DNA from: Lachnospiraceae bacterium
GTDB taxonomy: Bacteria; Bacillota_A; Clostridia; Lachnospirales; Lachnospiraceae
Length of the DNA: 26,319 nucleotides
Direction of reading: 5' to 3'
NCBI GenBank assembly: GCA_021770615.1
Contig: JAETQR010000045.1
Coordinates: 1-26,319, forward strand
Positions 6,605 to 15,395 of this stretch are shown piece by piece; the stretch's first letter is position 1, and each line of letters begins with the position of its first letter. The translations under genes and the position numbers were made by a program. The notes under the pieces are model-generated. The model worked only from the letters and a program-made list of their open reading frames with translations, ran no database searches and was not told the origin of the DNA.

Positions 6605-8467
6605 ATGAGAAAACAGAACAGCACATTTAAGACCGCTTTTATATCAGAAGCAGGTTCCGGGCTGGAAAACAATGATTATTTTGCCTTTGTGGAGCTTGAA
6701 AAATATGCGTGTTATGTCATAGCCGATGGGCTTAATGACCTTCCGGATGCTGAAAGTGCCAGGCTGGCCACCCAGACCATTATCCTGGCCTTTGAAGAAC
6801 ACCCATCCATAAAAAAGCGTGCAATCCTATCTTATTTGGAAGCAGCAAATAAGGCTCTTGCAAAAGCTGACAGCAAGGAAAAATTAAAAGCTTCTGTTAC
6901 AGTCATAGTTACGGATTATGCAAAGGCCCGGTATGGATATGCAGGAAATACCAGGCTCCGCCTTTATCGGGATGGCTCTGTAAAAGAACAGACAAAAGAC
7001 ATGTCTTTGGGTACCCAGCTCGTAAAAGAAAAGGAACTGCCCGAGGATGCCTTATCCAGGCATGAACAGCGCAACAACCTGCACACCTATCTGGGGCAGG
7101 GAAAGGGCTTCCGCCCTTTTGTATCGAAGAAAATCAAGCTGGTAAACGGTGATATTTTTACACTTTATAGCCGTGGAATATGGGAAAATCTTGACAATGG
7201 AGAGCTGGATGACGTATTTTCCGAAGCAAAAGATGAACCCCAGGAGAGCCTGGATAATATAGAAGATCTGCTCCTGTCGAAACAGCCGGGAGATTTGGAG
7301 AATTATACCTTTGCATCTATCTTTGTGGATGAGGTATTTCTGGATCCGAACCAGAAACGGCGCATTAAGAAAATTGTTATAGTGACCGTAGTGGTCATGG
7401 TGGCAGTTCTGGGTGTAAGCCTGGTCGTGTGGCTGCTGTACCGGCAGCGGCAGAAACGGGAGGATGAAATGGAGAGGCGCTACTCCAACATGATTGAATA
7501 TATCCAGGATGATAACTTTTTGCGGGCAAAGGAAGAGTGCAGTGAAGCGTTAAAGCTGGCGGAAAAGCTGAAAATAAAGAAAGAGATTCAGGAAATCTCC
7601 GATTATCAGAAGCTGATAGAGGCTGTGAATGTTGCAGATGACGCATTCAGCAGCGGAAAATATGGGGACGCCCAGCCGGCCTATGTGACGGCAAAGGAAC
7701 GTTCCAGGTACGCGGACCGGGTGGCTGATGATTATATAGACAAGCAGCTGTCTCATATCACGGATTATTTATCGGTGTTTGATTACATACAGTTAGGAGA
7801 TACCCTGGCGGCCCGGGGGGATTATGAGAGGGCTGAGGAAAAGTATTTACAGGCCAAGAGCCTGGCTACAAAGGCTTACTTTGAGGAAGGCAGAAAGGAT
7901 GTCATAGAGGCACTGGAAGCGTTGTATGCCAGCAGGGACAAGGCAGAGGAAGCCGATACCCAGGAGGCAAAAGCAAAAGCTTCCAACGAAGCAGGAGCCA
8001 CGCAGCTGGCCACCGATGGGGACAAGGCATTTGCTGAGGGAGATTACGATGGGGCCAAGGCTTACTATGCCATGGCACTTGAGAAATATCAGGAATTAGG
8101 GGATACAGCCCATGCAGAGCTGTTACGGACGAAAATAGCATCCAGTGACCAAAAGTCTGAAGAGAATAAGCAGAAGAAACAGCAAGCCGAGGATTTTGTA
8201 TTAGTGGGCAAGGGGCAGGAGGCAGCCGGGAATACACTGGAGGCCAAAAAGCAGTACCTGTTTGCAAAGAACTTATATAAAGAACTGAAATTGGATGACA
8301 AGGTGGTGGAAGTGGATGGCCTGATTGAAGTTCTGGAAACTACCATGGAACAGGAGAGCCGGAAGGCAGAGCAAAGTGAAGCGGCTGAGACAGAAGACAG
8401 CTCTGCTTTCGAAAGTTCGGGGGAAACAGAGCAGGAAAGCAACCAGGAAGTCGGCCCAGGGGTATAA
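6605..8467 (+). CDS. Degenerate PP2C-like domain, membrane helix and helical-repeat protein
   Basis: The ATG at 6605 lies 8 bases after GCAGGAGG; a GTG at 6581 in frame lacks a site. Predicted 620 residues. Residues ~8-245 have the PP2C layout (N-N-D at 22-24, A-D-G at 40-42), but the usual S-D-G is S-R-G (R190) and the final D-N is E-N (232-233). At least two metal ligands are lost, so it may be a pseudophosphatase. A membrane helix spans about 256-278. The rest (about 285-590) is charged and helical, with TPR-like units such as A-x-x-D-Y-x-x-A at several points, then an acidic, Ser/Glu-rich tail. By topology the PP2C-like part is cytoplasmic and the repeats are extracytoplasmic. It could link signals or wall contacts outside to the FHA/PP2C circuit; that role is inference. 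Confidence 0.75.
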   Translation: MRKQNSTFKTAFISEAGSGLENNDYFAFVELEKYACYVIADGLNDLPDAESARLATQTIILAFEEHPSIKKRAILSYLEAANKALAKADSKEKLKASVTVIVTDYAKARYGYAGNTRLRLYRDGSVKEQTKDMSLGTQLVKEKELPEDALSRHEQRNNLHTYLGQGKGFRPFVSKKIKLVNGDIFTLYSRGIWENLDNGELDDVFSEAKDEPQESLDNIEDLLLSKQPGDLENYTFASIFVDEVFLDPNQKRRIKKIVIVTVVVMVAVLGVSLVVWLLYRQRQKREDEMERRYSNMIEYIQDDNFLRAKEECSEALKLAEKLKIKKEIQEISDYQKLIEAVNVADDAFSSGKYGDAQPAYVTAKERSRYADRVADDYIDKQLSHITDYLSVFDYIQLGDTLAARGDYERAEEKYLQAKSLATKAYFEEGRKDVIEALEALYASRDKAEEADTQEAKAKASNEAGATQLATDGDKAFAEGDYDGAKAYYAMALEKYQELGDTAHAELLRTKIASSDQKSEENKQKKQQAEDFVLVGKGQEAAGNTLEAKKQYLFAKNLYKELKLDDKVVEVDGLIEVLETTMEQESRKAEQSEAAETEDSSAFESSGETEQESNQEVGPGV

Positions 8468-8502
8468 GGTCAACCCAGGAAAAGCATGTGCGGCTTTAAA
8501 GA

Positions 8503-8640
8503 ATTAATAGCTATAATAATTTAACCGAAACAGGCTTTTACGAACAGTTCATATGGGGGCGGGAATCCGGATTGATTTATTATACAAGTGGTATGGGCGC
8601 GGATAGTGATATGATGGAGCTGACGTTAAAAGAGGATTAG
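8503..8640 (+). pseudogene. C-terminal remnant of an unknown gene
   Basis: A protein-like reading of about 45 codons ends in TAG at 8638-8640, has no start codon with a ribosome site and is closed upstream by a stop. It includes Q-F-I-W-G-R-E-S-G and M-G-A-D-S-D, which look like the well-ordered end of a globular domain. I cannot name the family. It is most simply the tail of a cassette gene lost by deletion just downstream of the PP2C-like gene. Confidence 0.35.
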
Positions 8641-8682
8641 TAGAATGACAGAGGTATACCAGAAGCCGCATTCTGGCCTGCG

Positions 8683-9340
8683 ATGAGGGGGATGATTCCG
8701 ATTGTGAGGAGGGAGGAAGATTCAATCCAGCCAATAAAAAGTGAAATTTTTGTGAAAAAAGGTTCATTTATTTTAGCTATTATTTTAGTTGGAGAGATAA
8801 TTTATTTTTTTAGGTTTAATACAGTATTTCCAGCAAGTATTATAGGTTGGTCAGGAACACTAAGGTGGGAAATATTGGTTTATTGGATCATACATATCAT
8901 AGTGATATTTATTATATTGTATAGGTTTTATTTACAGGACACAATAAGTTATAAAAGTATGTTTACGGTTTTACTGTTATATTTAATTATTCGTATATTT
9001 TATGATATCTGCATGTACATATTTCTTGACCATAAAACATATGGTTTTTATTTTATATTGAGCAAAATTACTTTTTTTATCAGTGCTTTTGTTTATCTCA
9101 GCATATTTAAAAGGGTATCGCTTTGTTTTCGGTAAAACAGGTAGTTTTAAAATATTTGTTTTTTTAATGGTTTTTATTAGTTGTGTAGGTTTGGATTTAA
9201 TTATGGTAAATAGTTTGGCTTCTATAGAAATGATAAAAGATACAATTTCAATATTAAGTATAGTTACAGCTTTTGCTTATAACTTGATTTTTGAAAAAAT
9301 TCTAAACTATTTTATGTTATTGTTTGTATTCACGAATTAA
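8683..9340 (+). pseudogene. Frameshifted multi-pass membrane protein, paralogue of the 22379 gene
   Basis: The first frame (from 8683) encodes about 130 hydrophobic residues with the signature P-A-x-I-I-G-W-x-G-T-x-R-W, then Y-W-I-I-H and I-R-I-F-Y-D-I. The same elements occur in the same order in the intact 221-residue protein at 22379-23044. That frame ends at 9135. The matching C-terminal half, including a F-x-x-N-L-I-F-E-K-I-L segment, continues in the next frame to 9340. The switch lies at or just after a run of seven T at 9072-9078. It could be a real inactivating frameshift, phase variation at the T-run, or a sequencing error. The start is unclear: an in-frame GTG at 8752 aligns with the paralogue's first residue. 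AT-rich, unlike the flanking core genes; a cassette insertion is likely. Confidence 0.65.
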
Positions 9341-9361
9341 AAAAAGAAGGGTGTTTTCAAC

Positions 9362-9603
9362 GCATAAGATATATTTCAGCGAATACAAATGTCATCTGGG
9401 AGATACGCTGAGACAGATTGAGGAACATTATCAAGAATTAAGTCTGCTGCCAGAATTAGGCATATATTACTGATTACTGCAGAGATAATTTTCAGTTTGT
9501 GGTCAATGGCCTGCGGGATGAGTTATCGGAAGAAATCTGCGCATTATATAATTTACAGGGGAGCAAAAGAAAAGTGGGCCTGGCCTATCTGCAGTTATCC
9601 TGA
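9362..9603 (+). pseudogene. Coding remnant in two frames before the 9657 gene
   Basis: The 316-base gap between the broken membrane gene and 9657 holds protein-like sequence in two adjacent frames. One frame reads through H-L-G-D-T-L-R-Q-I-E-E-H to a TGA near 9474. The other picks up at once (D-Y-C-R-D-N-F) and runs through L-R-D-E-L-S-E-E-I-C to a TGA at about 9603. Together they look like the frameshifted tail of one gene with no visible start. G+C is similar to the core genes, unlike the adjacent AT-rich membrane gene. Family unknown. Confidence 0.4.
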
Positions 9604-9656
9604 GTAGTCAGTACCGAGCATTTGTGGCCGAAAAAGTCCTTAAGGAGGAGTAGGAA

Positions 9657-10958
9657 ATGGAGAACTGGAAAGATAATAATTTATCCGCCATCCTGGAATA
9701 TCCATTTGATTTTGAAAGATACATAGAGGAGCGTTTACGAGAGATTGATGAACTGGATGAAAGGAAGTTTGTCAAAAAGTTACTGTTAGAAGGTCTTGGA
9801 AAGGTAATCCAATGCACAGAAGCAAAGTACCAACAACTGGAGCGCAGGGTATATGAGGAATTGGAGATTACAGATAACCAGTACGAGGCAGTTTTAACGA
9901 TTGTAAAGAAGAACCATTATGATCCGACCAATGGAACGCTCTTTCCCGTAAATGATGAGGATTTAGACGAAAGGATTCTAAGAGAAAAATTGTCAGATGG
10001 AAGCCGGCACTGGTTGGGAAGCATTTTTTTGGAGGATGCTGATGATAGACAGAGAGAATTTCAAGATAGAAAGAGCTTTTCTGGTACGTTGGTCCAGGGT
10101 GAAGAAAGTAAAGCAGTGGTATTTGAGATTGAGCCGGCAATGCGATATCGGGATGTGATGGGAGGACTCTATCAGGTATTTCAGGATAATCATATTCCAT
10201 GGGATACGATAAATACCGGATACTTGGATAAGTTCTATGATGTTTTTGTTAATTCAGAAGGAGCAGCGGCATGCAATCTGGAGGAAGCAGAGATTGATTT
10301 TGGAGAATTTAAAGAGGAAATCAGATATGGACTGATACCTCTTTGGAATATGGAATGGGTAACGTTCGACAGCGCTGATTTCATGATTCCCTGTATCAAT
10401 GGAATTTACTATGAGCACGAATTTTCCTTAGTAGATAAGGACGAAAAGGATGGCTATCTAATCAAAGCCAATGAGGACATTTTAGAGATCCGCCGTGAGA
10501 GAAAGAAAATTGTCATTAAATCCTTAGAGGAAACCTTTGAGAACTGGAAAGCTCTTCATATTATCCAAAAGGAAACGGTTCGTTCCTTAGATTATAATGC
10601 ACCGCTTCTGACAAACCGGAAACGGGATTCTTTTATCCGGCGCTATGCAGAAAACAGCCGGATCCGGCTCATGACTAAAATAGATTTATTCCGCCGGATT
10701 ATGGAGATTGATGTCCGGGATTATATTGAGGTGGTGGCGTATGAAATATGTGAAAACGCACGGGATTTCCTCAGTATAGAAAGTATGAACTGGTTTGTAA
10801 GAGATGAATTATTCCCTATGGAGAGCCGGAAGGTTTTGCTGCTGAAATTTAACGAAAGGCAGCCAGGGCATTACTTAAATAGCAGTATGGTGCGGTTTGT
10901 CATTTCACAGATGCAATTAGAGATCAGTGAATACCGATGTGTGGGGGTGATTGTATGA
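9657..10958 (+). CDS. Conserved-type injection-system protein, possible baseplate component
   Basis: Predicted 433 residues, soluble, no signal or membrane helix; AAGGAGGAG lies just before the ATG. The N-terminal third is charged and helical (E-E-R-L-R-E-I-D-E-L-D-E), the middle is mixed alpha/beta with W-V-T-F-D-S-A-D-F, and the C-terminal third is helix-rich. I do not recognise the family. Its place between the sheath/tube block and the spike block, plus the ATGA overlap with the next gene, fits a wedge or baseplate protein (TssF- or TssK-like role), but no diagnostic motif is visible. It reads as a healthy core gene with the same codon use as the sheath gene. The function is inferred from position only. 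Confidence 0.7.
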   Translation: MENWKDNNLSAILEYPFDFERYIEERLREIDELDERKFVKKLLLEGLGKVIQCTEAKYQQLERRVYEELEITDNQYEAVLTIVKKNHYDPTNGTLFPVNDEDLDERILREKLSDGSRHWLGSIFLEDADDRQREFQDRKSFSGTLVQGEESKAVVFEIEPAMRYRDVMGGLYQVFQDNHIPWDTINTGYLDKFYDVFVNSEGAAACNLEEAEIDFGEFKEEIRYGLIPLWNMEWVTFDSADFMIPCINGIYYEHEFSLVDKDEKDGYLIKANEDILEIRRERKKIVIKSLEETFENWKALHIIQKETVRSLDYNAPLLTNRKRDSFIRRYAENSRIRLMTKIDLFRRIMEIDVRDYIEVVAYEICENARDFLSIESMNWFVRDELFPMESRKVLLLKFNERQPGHYLNSSMVRFVISQMQLEISEYRCVGVIV

Positions 10959-11647
10959 ACTATGCATGGGAAGCTGCTTTAGCTGCGGATCAGGCGGGAA
11001 TACCAAGAGAGGAAATCCGATATGTACCAGTAAACAATGGGAGCCCTTATGCAGAGATAACGATGGAATATATCAACATCCAGGGATTAGGGAAGAAAAC
11101 TGTGGAAATGAATCCTCTTTACCGATTCTCCAGAGAATTTTCAGCCTTGTTTGACAGGAATCTGGAGGGGTATGAAAAGGCAAGGAAGATACTGTTTGAT
11201 GCTTTTATGCAGTATGTTGTGCAATTAGATTTACGTCAGGGACTTTCAAAACAGGAATATGCCCTGCGCTTTCTTTTAAGAGATCTGTTGGAAGGCGTGT
11301 GCGGTAGTCAGGCGGCCAGAGTGGCGGGGCAGTATGAAAAGGAAAAAATCCGCCGTTTGCTGCGGTTGGTATTGAAATTGTATCAGTGTGGAAGTTCTAT
11401 TTATCTTTTTCGGGAAGTTATGCGTTGTATGTATCCGCATTCTCTGGTATATGCCAGCAATGAAGCAGTGCGGCAGATATTGGTTTATGTAGGTGTTAAA
11501 AAAACGGAGGAAGATAGAGGAAGGCTGGAGTTTTTAGAGGATATGTTCCTGCCAATTAACTATCATGTGTTTTTATTTTGGGAGCATCATTTTGGGATTA
11601 TGGATATTGATGAAACCATGGTGATGGATGAGATGGTGCTGTTTTAA
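10955..11647 (+). CDS. Possible baseplate partner protein, translationally coupled
   Basis: The ATG at 10955 overlaps the previous stop as ATGA, which indicates translational coupling and probably matched amounts; GGGGGTG precedes it. A frame-open GTG at 10937 is less likely. Predicted 230 residues, soluble and mainly helical, with R-Y-V-P-V-N-N-G-S-P near the N-terminus. A very hydrophobic, aromatic C-terminus contains L-P-I-N-Y-H-V-F-L-F-W-E-H-H-F-G. The closing segment after an L-P-x-x-Y motif is loosely like tail-wedge proteins of the gpI/TssG kind, but this is weak. Its strict pairing with the upstream gene suggests the two form one subcomplex. Family not recognised. Confidence 0.68.
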   Translation: MNYAWEAALAADQAGIPREEIRYVPVNNGSPYAEITMEYINIQGLGKKTVEMNPLYRFSREFSALFDRNLEGYEKARKILFDAFMQYVVQLDLRQGLSKQEYALRFLLRDLLEGVCGSQAARVAGQYEKEKIRRLLRLVLKLYQCGSSIYLFREVMRCMYPHSLVYASNEAVRQILVYVGVKKTEEDRGRLEFLEDMFLPINYHVFLFWEHHFGIMDIDETMVMDEMVLF

Positions 11648-11735
11648 AAGGAACGGTTTTCTAAAAAATAGAAGACAATCAGGGGCATAAAGAGCGGAAG
11701 TCATAATTCCGGATAAGACAGGGTGGTAGAAACAG

Positions 11736-14354
11736 ATGGATAAATATGGGTATATATTGAAGAAACAGGAAGAGAAGATACCGGATAAACGGTATCGGAA
11801 AGCGGAACTGGAGCTGATGACCACGTTCCAGCTCCGGGAGATCTGCCGAAGGGAGAAAATTATACAGGGAATCTTAAACCCTATGGATAAAGAGGAGTTA
11901 ATCCATGTTATTTTAAAATACCGGGGAGCGGATGAATACTTCCTGATTGAAACACCGGATGAAAACGGGCTCCAGTCACTGGAGCGTATATGGAAGGAAG
12001 CGAGACTGCAGGAACGGCAGGATGTCCGTCTCCAGTGCGGCTCCAAGATTACCGCGTATGAGGGACTGGCCATAGATTTTTATGACGGTTTTATCCTTCC
12101 CTATGACAGGCACCTTGCAGGAACCAATGCCCTGGTGGTAGGCGGGGACATGACGGTATGCGCAATCTTCAATGTAGTTCCTATGGGGAGCCAGATAGAA
12201 TACCTGTACCTGACAAAAGCAGCTGATATCACCTGCCGGGAGTCAGACGTAAAGAATTACAGCCTGTATTGTATGGGGCGTAGGGAGTCAGAACTGATTT
12301 ATCAGATTTACACCAGAAAATATGACTACATACCAGAATATCTGGAAGTCTACCGGGTTCCTCTTCTGGATTTTGAAGTAAAAAAGCCGGTTCCCCTGTC
12401 TATGCCGATTGCCATGGACTTTGGAACCTCGAATACTACGGCGGGCGTCTATTTGGATAATCTGTACTTTGAAAAATTAGGACTCCATGATGGGGACCGC
12501 GGATTACATATAAATGACACGAACTATGCCCTGTTTTATGATACCTCCACAGACTGGCAGGAAACCACCATGTTCCCCAGTGTAGTGGGGATCCAGGCAG
12601 TGGAAGCGGGAAGGCCGCATTTCCTGTTTGGGTATGACGCCATCCGCCTGGCAGATTCCAGCTACATTGACGAGGGCTTCTGCGTGTTCTATGACATTAA
12701 ACGGTGGATTGGGGATTATGAAAAGCAGGAAGAAATCACAGACCGCCAGGGAAGGCGTGGGTTTGTATCACGCAAAGAAATCCTGAAGGCATATTTTGAC
12801 CATGTAATCAAGGCGGTCCAGAACCGGTTCAAGTGTGAGATCAAGGCGGTCCATATCTCCAGCCCCGTGAAGCAGAAGATAAAATTCCAGAGGCTGTTTA
12901 CTGAAATCCTCCCAGACTATTCAGTGGAAAAGAAGGACATGATTGATGAGGGTGTATCCGTTCTTTATAACACTATATCGGGCATGATTCAGAGTGGGAA
13001 TGTGGAGGAAGGGAGAGAATACCAGGCGCTCATCATTGATTGCGGTGGAGGGACCACGGACCTGTGTTCGTGCAGGTTCCGGGTATGGGACCGGCGGGTG
13101 TCCTACAAGATTGAAATAGATACTTCCTATGAGAATGGAGATACAGATTTTGGTGGGAATAACCTGACGTATCGGATTATGCAGTTGTTAAAAATTGCAA
13201 TTGTAAACCGGATTTACAAGGTGGGCCTGAAGCCGGTATCCCAAATCCTGTCCGGATATGATATTGACATATTCCGGTATGTGGACCAGTATGGGCCGGA
13301 ATCGCTGTACAGGGAACTGGAGGAAGCTTATAGAGAGGCAGAAGAGTTTCTACCCACTCGTTTCCGCGAGTTTGAAAATCAGAGTCGGTCAGACTATTAT
13401 AAGGTAAAAAATAATTATTATTTCCTGTTCCATCTTGCAGAGATTGTGAAAAAGGAATTCTATAACCGTGTGGGGACGCTGCGGATCGGCCTGTCCTCCC
13501 GCCCTATAGCAGAGAGCGCCACCACCTGGATCCCCGTGGACAAATGGAAGCTGTCCGGGTATACGGAAAAGGGACTGGAGACAATCAAGGAATTTGAGGC
13601 GGTGTATTTCAGCATATATGAGATCGAGCTGCTGCTGAAGGGGGACATCTATGGAATCATCCATCGGTTCATGGGGCGGATGTACGAGGAAGGGGTACTG
13701 GAGGACTACTCCCTCATCAAGCTGACCGGCCAGTCCTGCAAGATAGACCTGTTCCGGGGGGCATTAAAGGAATTCGTGCCTGGCAAGACCATTCAGTTTA
13801 AGCGCCGAAGCGGGGACCTGACGAAGGATTTTGAACTGAAGATGACCTGCGTGGATGGGGCGCTAAAATACCTGAAGGATAAAAAGTATGGATTCGCCGA
13901 TATTACAATTCGCACTGAGGAGCCGGCGCTGCCATACCGAATTACGGCTCTGACCCATACTGGGGAAGAGGTAGTTCTGATCCATCGGTTAAAGCGAAAG
14001 TGCAAAAGTGGAATGGTTTCCCGGAATATGGAGGATTTAACGCTGAAGCTGTACTTAAAGGACCTGGAGGGAAAAGAACGTTACCAGTATACCTGTTACA
14101 GCTCCCTGGGGGATTTTACAGAGAAAAAGTATGAGGATATACAAAAATCATTCGGGGAACACATCCAGCAGGCAGATACGGATGACATAGAAGAAAATGA
14201 GGTGAAATTCTTTGTATGGGCTAAACCGGAAGACTGGGCATTTTCCGTGGTACCGGTATACCGGAAGGATAAGAAACTGTATCTCGGAAAAGAGGAGGAG
14301 TTCTTTTTTGAGAATGATGGATGGCTGCAGAATTTCTTTGATGGGATGAAATAA
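11736..14354 (+). CDS. Large Hsp70/actin-fold ATPase with N-terminal extension
   Basis: Predicted 872 residues. An Hsp70-type nucleotide-binding domain spans about 222-690. It has phosphate-1 D-F-G-T-S-N at 228-233, F-P-S-V-V at 280-284, a D-I-K-R-W-I-G segment at 320-326, phosphate-2 D-C-G-G-G-T-T-D at 435-442, and a late L-T-G-Q-S segment where the adenosine loop belongs. The first ~220 residues are an extension: a SAP/HeH-like helical hairpin at about 28-62 (L-M-T-T-F-Q-L-R-E-I-C), then a beta-rich region. No standard Hsp70 substrate-binding domain follows; the C-terminal ~180 residues are beta-rich and divergent. It probably works with the J-domain protein of the same operon. A role in assembling or recycling the sheath, replacing or assisting a ClpV-type enzyme, is inference. 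Confidence 0.85.
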   Translation: MDKYGYILKKQEEKIPDKRYRKAELELMTTFQLREICRREKIIQGILNPMDKEELIHVILKYRGADEYFLIETPDENGLQSLERIWKEARLQERQDVRLQCGSKITAYEGLAIDFYDGFILPYDRHLAGTNALVVGGDMTVCAIFNVVPMGSQIEYLYLTKAADITCRESDVKNYSLYCMGRRESELIYQIYTRKYDYIPEYLEVYRVPLLDFEVKKPVPLSMPIAMDFGTSNTTAGVYLDNLYFEKLGLHDGDRGLHINDTNYALFYDTSTDWQETTMFPSVVGIQAVEAGRPHFLFGYDAIRLADSSYIDEGFCVFYDIKRWIGDYEKQEEITDRQGRRGFVSRKEILKAYFDHVIKAVQNRFKCEIKAVHISSPVKQKIKFQRLFTEILPDYSVEKKDMIDEGVSVLYNTISGMIQSGNVEEGREYQALIIDCGGGTTDLCSCRFRVWDRRVSYKIEIDTSYENGDTDFGGNNLTYRIMQLLKIAIVNRIYKVGLKPVSQILSGYDIDIFRYVDQYGPESLYRELEEAYREAEEFLPTRFREFENQSRSDYYKVKNNYYFLFHLAEIVKKEFYNRVGTLRIGLSSRPIAESATTWIPVDKWKLSGYTEKGLETIKEFEAVYFSIYEIELLLKGDIYGIIHRFMGRMYEEGVLEDYSLIKLTGQSCKIDLFRGALKEFVPGKTIQFKRRSGDLTKDFELKMTCVDGALKYLKDKKYGFADITIRTEEPALPYRITALTHTGEEVVLIHRLKRKCKSGMVSRNMEDLTLKLYLKDLEGKERYQYTCYSSLGDFTEKKYEDIQKSFGEHIQQADTDDIEENEVKFFVWAKPEDWAFSVVPVYRKDKKLYLGKEEEFFFENDGWLQNFFDGMK

Positions 14355-14372
14355 ATTTTATGACAACCTATG

Positions 14373-14485
14373 ATGTGGGGGTTCTGCGGCGCCAGAGACA
14401 TTTATGAAAAGAAGGCGAAAGATATGGTGAAGGCTATGCAGTAACAACAGCGACTACAGATGGCAGTCAATAAGTAGGCCAACAT
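14373..14485 (+). other. Short gap with a 23-codon coding remnant
   Basis: Between the Hsp70-like gene and the next membrane gene, a small frame from an ATG at 14373 to a TAA at 14442-14444 reads G-A-R-D-I-Y-E-K-K-A-K-D-M-V-K. This resembles the end of an amphipathic helix but has no ribosome site. It probably marks the left edge of the second accessory insertion. Nothing else is seen. Confidence 0.2.
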
Positions 14486-14581
14486 ATGTGTTTTGGATAT
14501 GTAAATTTAAATTTTGAAGATTTGTTTTATGAGAATTTAGAAATGACTAAGGACAAAATGATGGTCAAGGAAGGAGAGAAT

Positions 14582-15118
14582 ATGAAAAATAAATATTCAG
14601 AATGCAATGTTGATGAGGCTTTGGAATATATAACAATAAATAAAGATAAATATTGTGAGCGCTTTAGAGCATTAGAAAATGGAAAGCGAAAATTCAATTT
14701 TTGTGCAGCTTTATTTGGAGGATTCGGAGGAGTATGGCAGGCATTTCATTTTATGTTTTTGGAATGGGGCATACTTATATTAATTGAAATTATGGTTGAC
14801 GTAGGGTTGAATTTAATACAAGCCTGTAATTTCGCTAACCCGTTTATATATAAAACAGTGGAAATCGTAAATATTCTCTATTTTGTAGCACTATTTCTTT
14901 TTTGGGGATTCTTTGGTGACACTTTATTGCTGAAGAGTATTAAAAGAAAAATTGTTTTAGGGAACAAAGGAGGTGGAAAAACCAACAGGATAAAAATAGT
15001 TTATAAACACCAAAAAGTCATGTTGTTTAGGGTGGTTTCTGCTGTGGTAATCTATGGGTTAGGAATTATTATACTGTGGGAAGTACCGCGGAGAATGTTT
15101 TTTGCAATCCTGTATTGA
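14582..15118 (+). CDS. DUF2628-like integral membrane protein
   Basis: The ATG at 14582 follows AAGGAAGGAGAG and gives 178 residues; upstream in-frame sequence lacks a ribosome site. The layout is a short cytoplasmic N-terminus, K-R-K-F-N-F-C-A-A-L-F-G-G-F-G leading into a first hydrophobic block (about 40-75), a second at 94-116, and a third at 150-166. The F-N-x-x-A-A-L-F-G-x-x-W-type entry into the first membrane segment is typical of DUF2628-type small membrane proteins, whose function is unknown. It is AT-rich and sits between the Hsp70-like ATPase and the spike block, flanked by decayed sequence, so it looks like an acquired cassette. A self-protection role is possible but unproven. Confidence 0.6.
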   Translation: MKNKYSECNVDEALEYITINKDKYCERFRALENGKRKFNFCAALFGGFGGVWQAFHFMFLEWGILILIEIMVDVGLNLIQACNFANPFIYKTVEIVNILYFVALFLFWGFFGDTLLLKSIKRKIVLGNKGGGKTNRIKIVYKHQKVMLFRVVSAVVIYGLGIIILWEVPRRMFFAILY

Positions 15119-15395
15119 AATCAGGAGATTGCATGAAAAGTACATTTGGCAGGGCAACACGGATGACGTAAAACAAAACGAGATGGTGGTTCTACCTTGT
15201 GAATGCCGGATGGGGGCAGAACTTCCTTCATGATTAATACTGGAAAGGGCAGTGACAGCAAGGGAGCTGCAATTAAAGAATCGGAACAAAAAGAGGTTGA
15301 ACCTGTCATTCACAGCCAGGCAGGGAACAGGCCATGTCCGGGGAGATGGCCCCGTAATGACTTGGCAGATATGGGACAAAAGCGATATTGATTGA
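15117..15395 (+). pseudogene. Stop-interrupted coding remnant before the spike block
   Basis: One frame reads as protein from about 15117 (and slightly upstream, overlapping the membrane gene) to TGA at 15393-15395, broken once by an in-frame TGA at 15231-15233. Before the break are E-I-R-R-L-H-E-K-Y-I-W-Q-G and P-C-E-C-R-M-G. After it are L-N-L-S-F-T-A-R-Q-G-T and M-T-W-Q-I-W-D-K. There is no start codon with a ribosome site. A 62-codon ATG frame at 15203 overlaps it but looks less like protein. Probably the tail of an inactivated gene of the accessory island; family unknown. Confidence 0.4.

Noticed and set aside
7395..8473. Several long minus-strand frames under the PP2C-like/repeat gene
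   Set aside because: Pro/Leu/Ser/Cys-rich shadows created by the coding bias of the real + strand gene; none has a start context.
15203..15391. 62-codon + strand frame with an ATG
   Set aside because: It overlaps a frame with better protein character and has no ribosome site; treated as part of the remnant.
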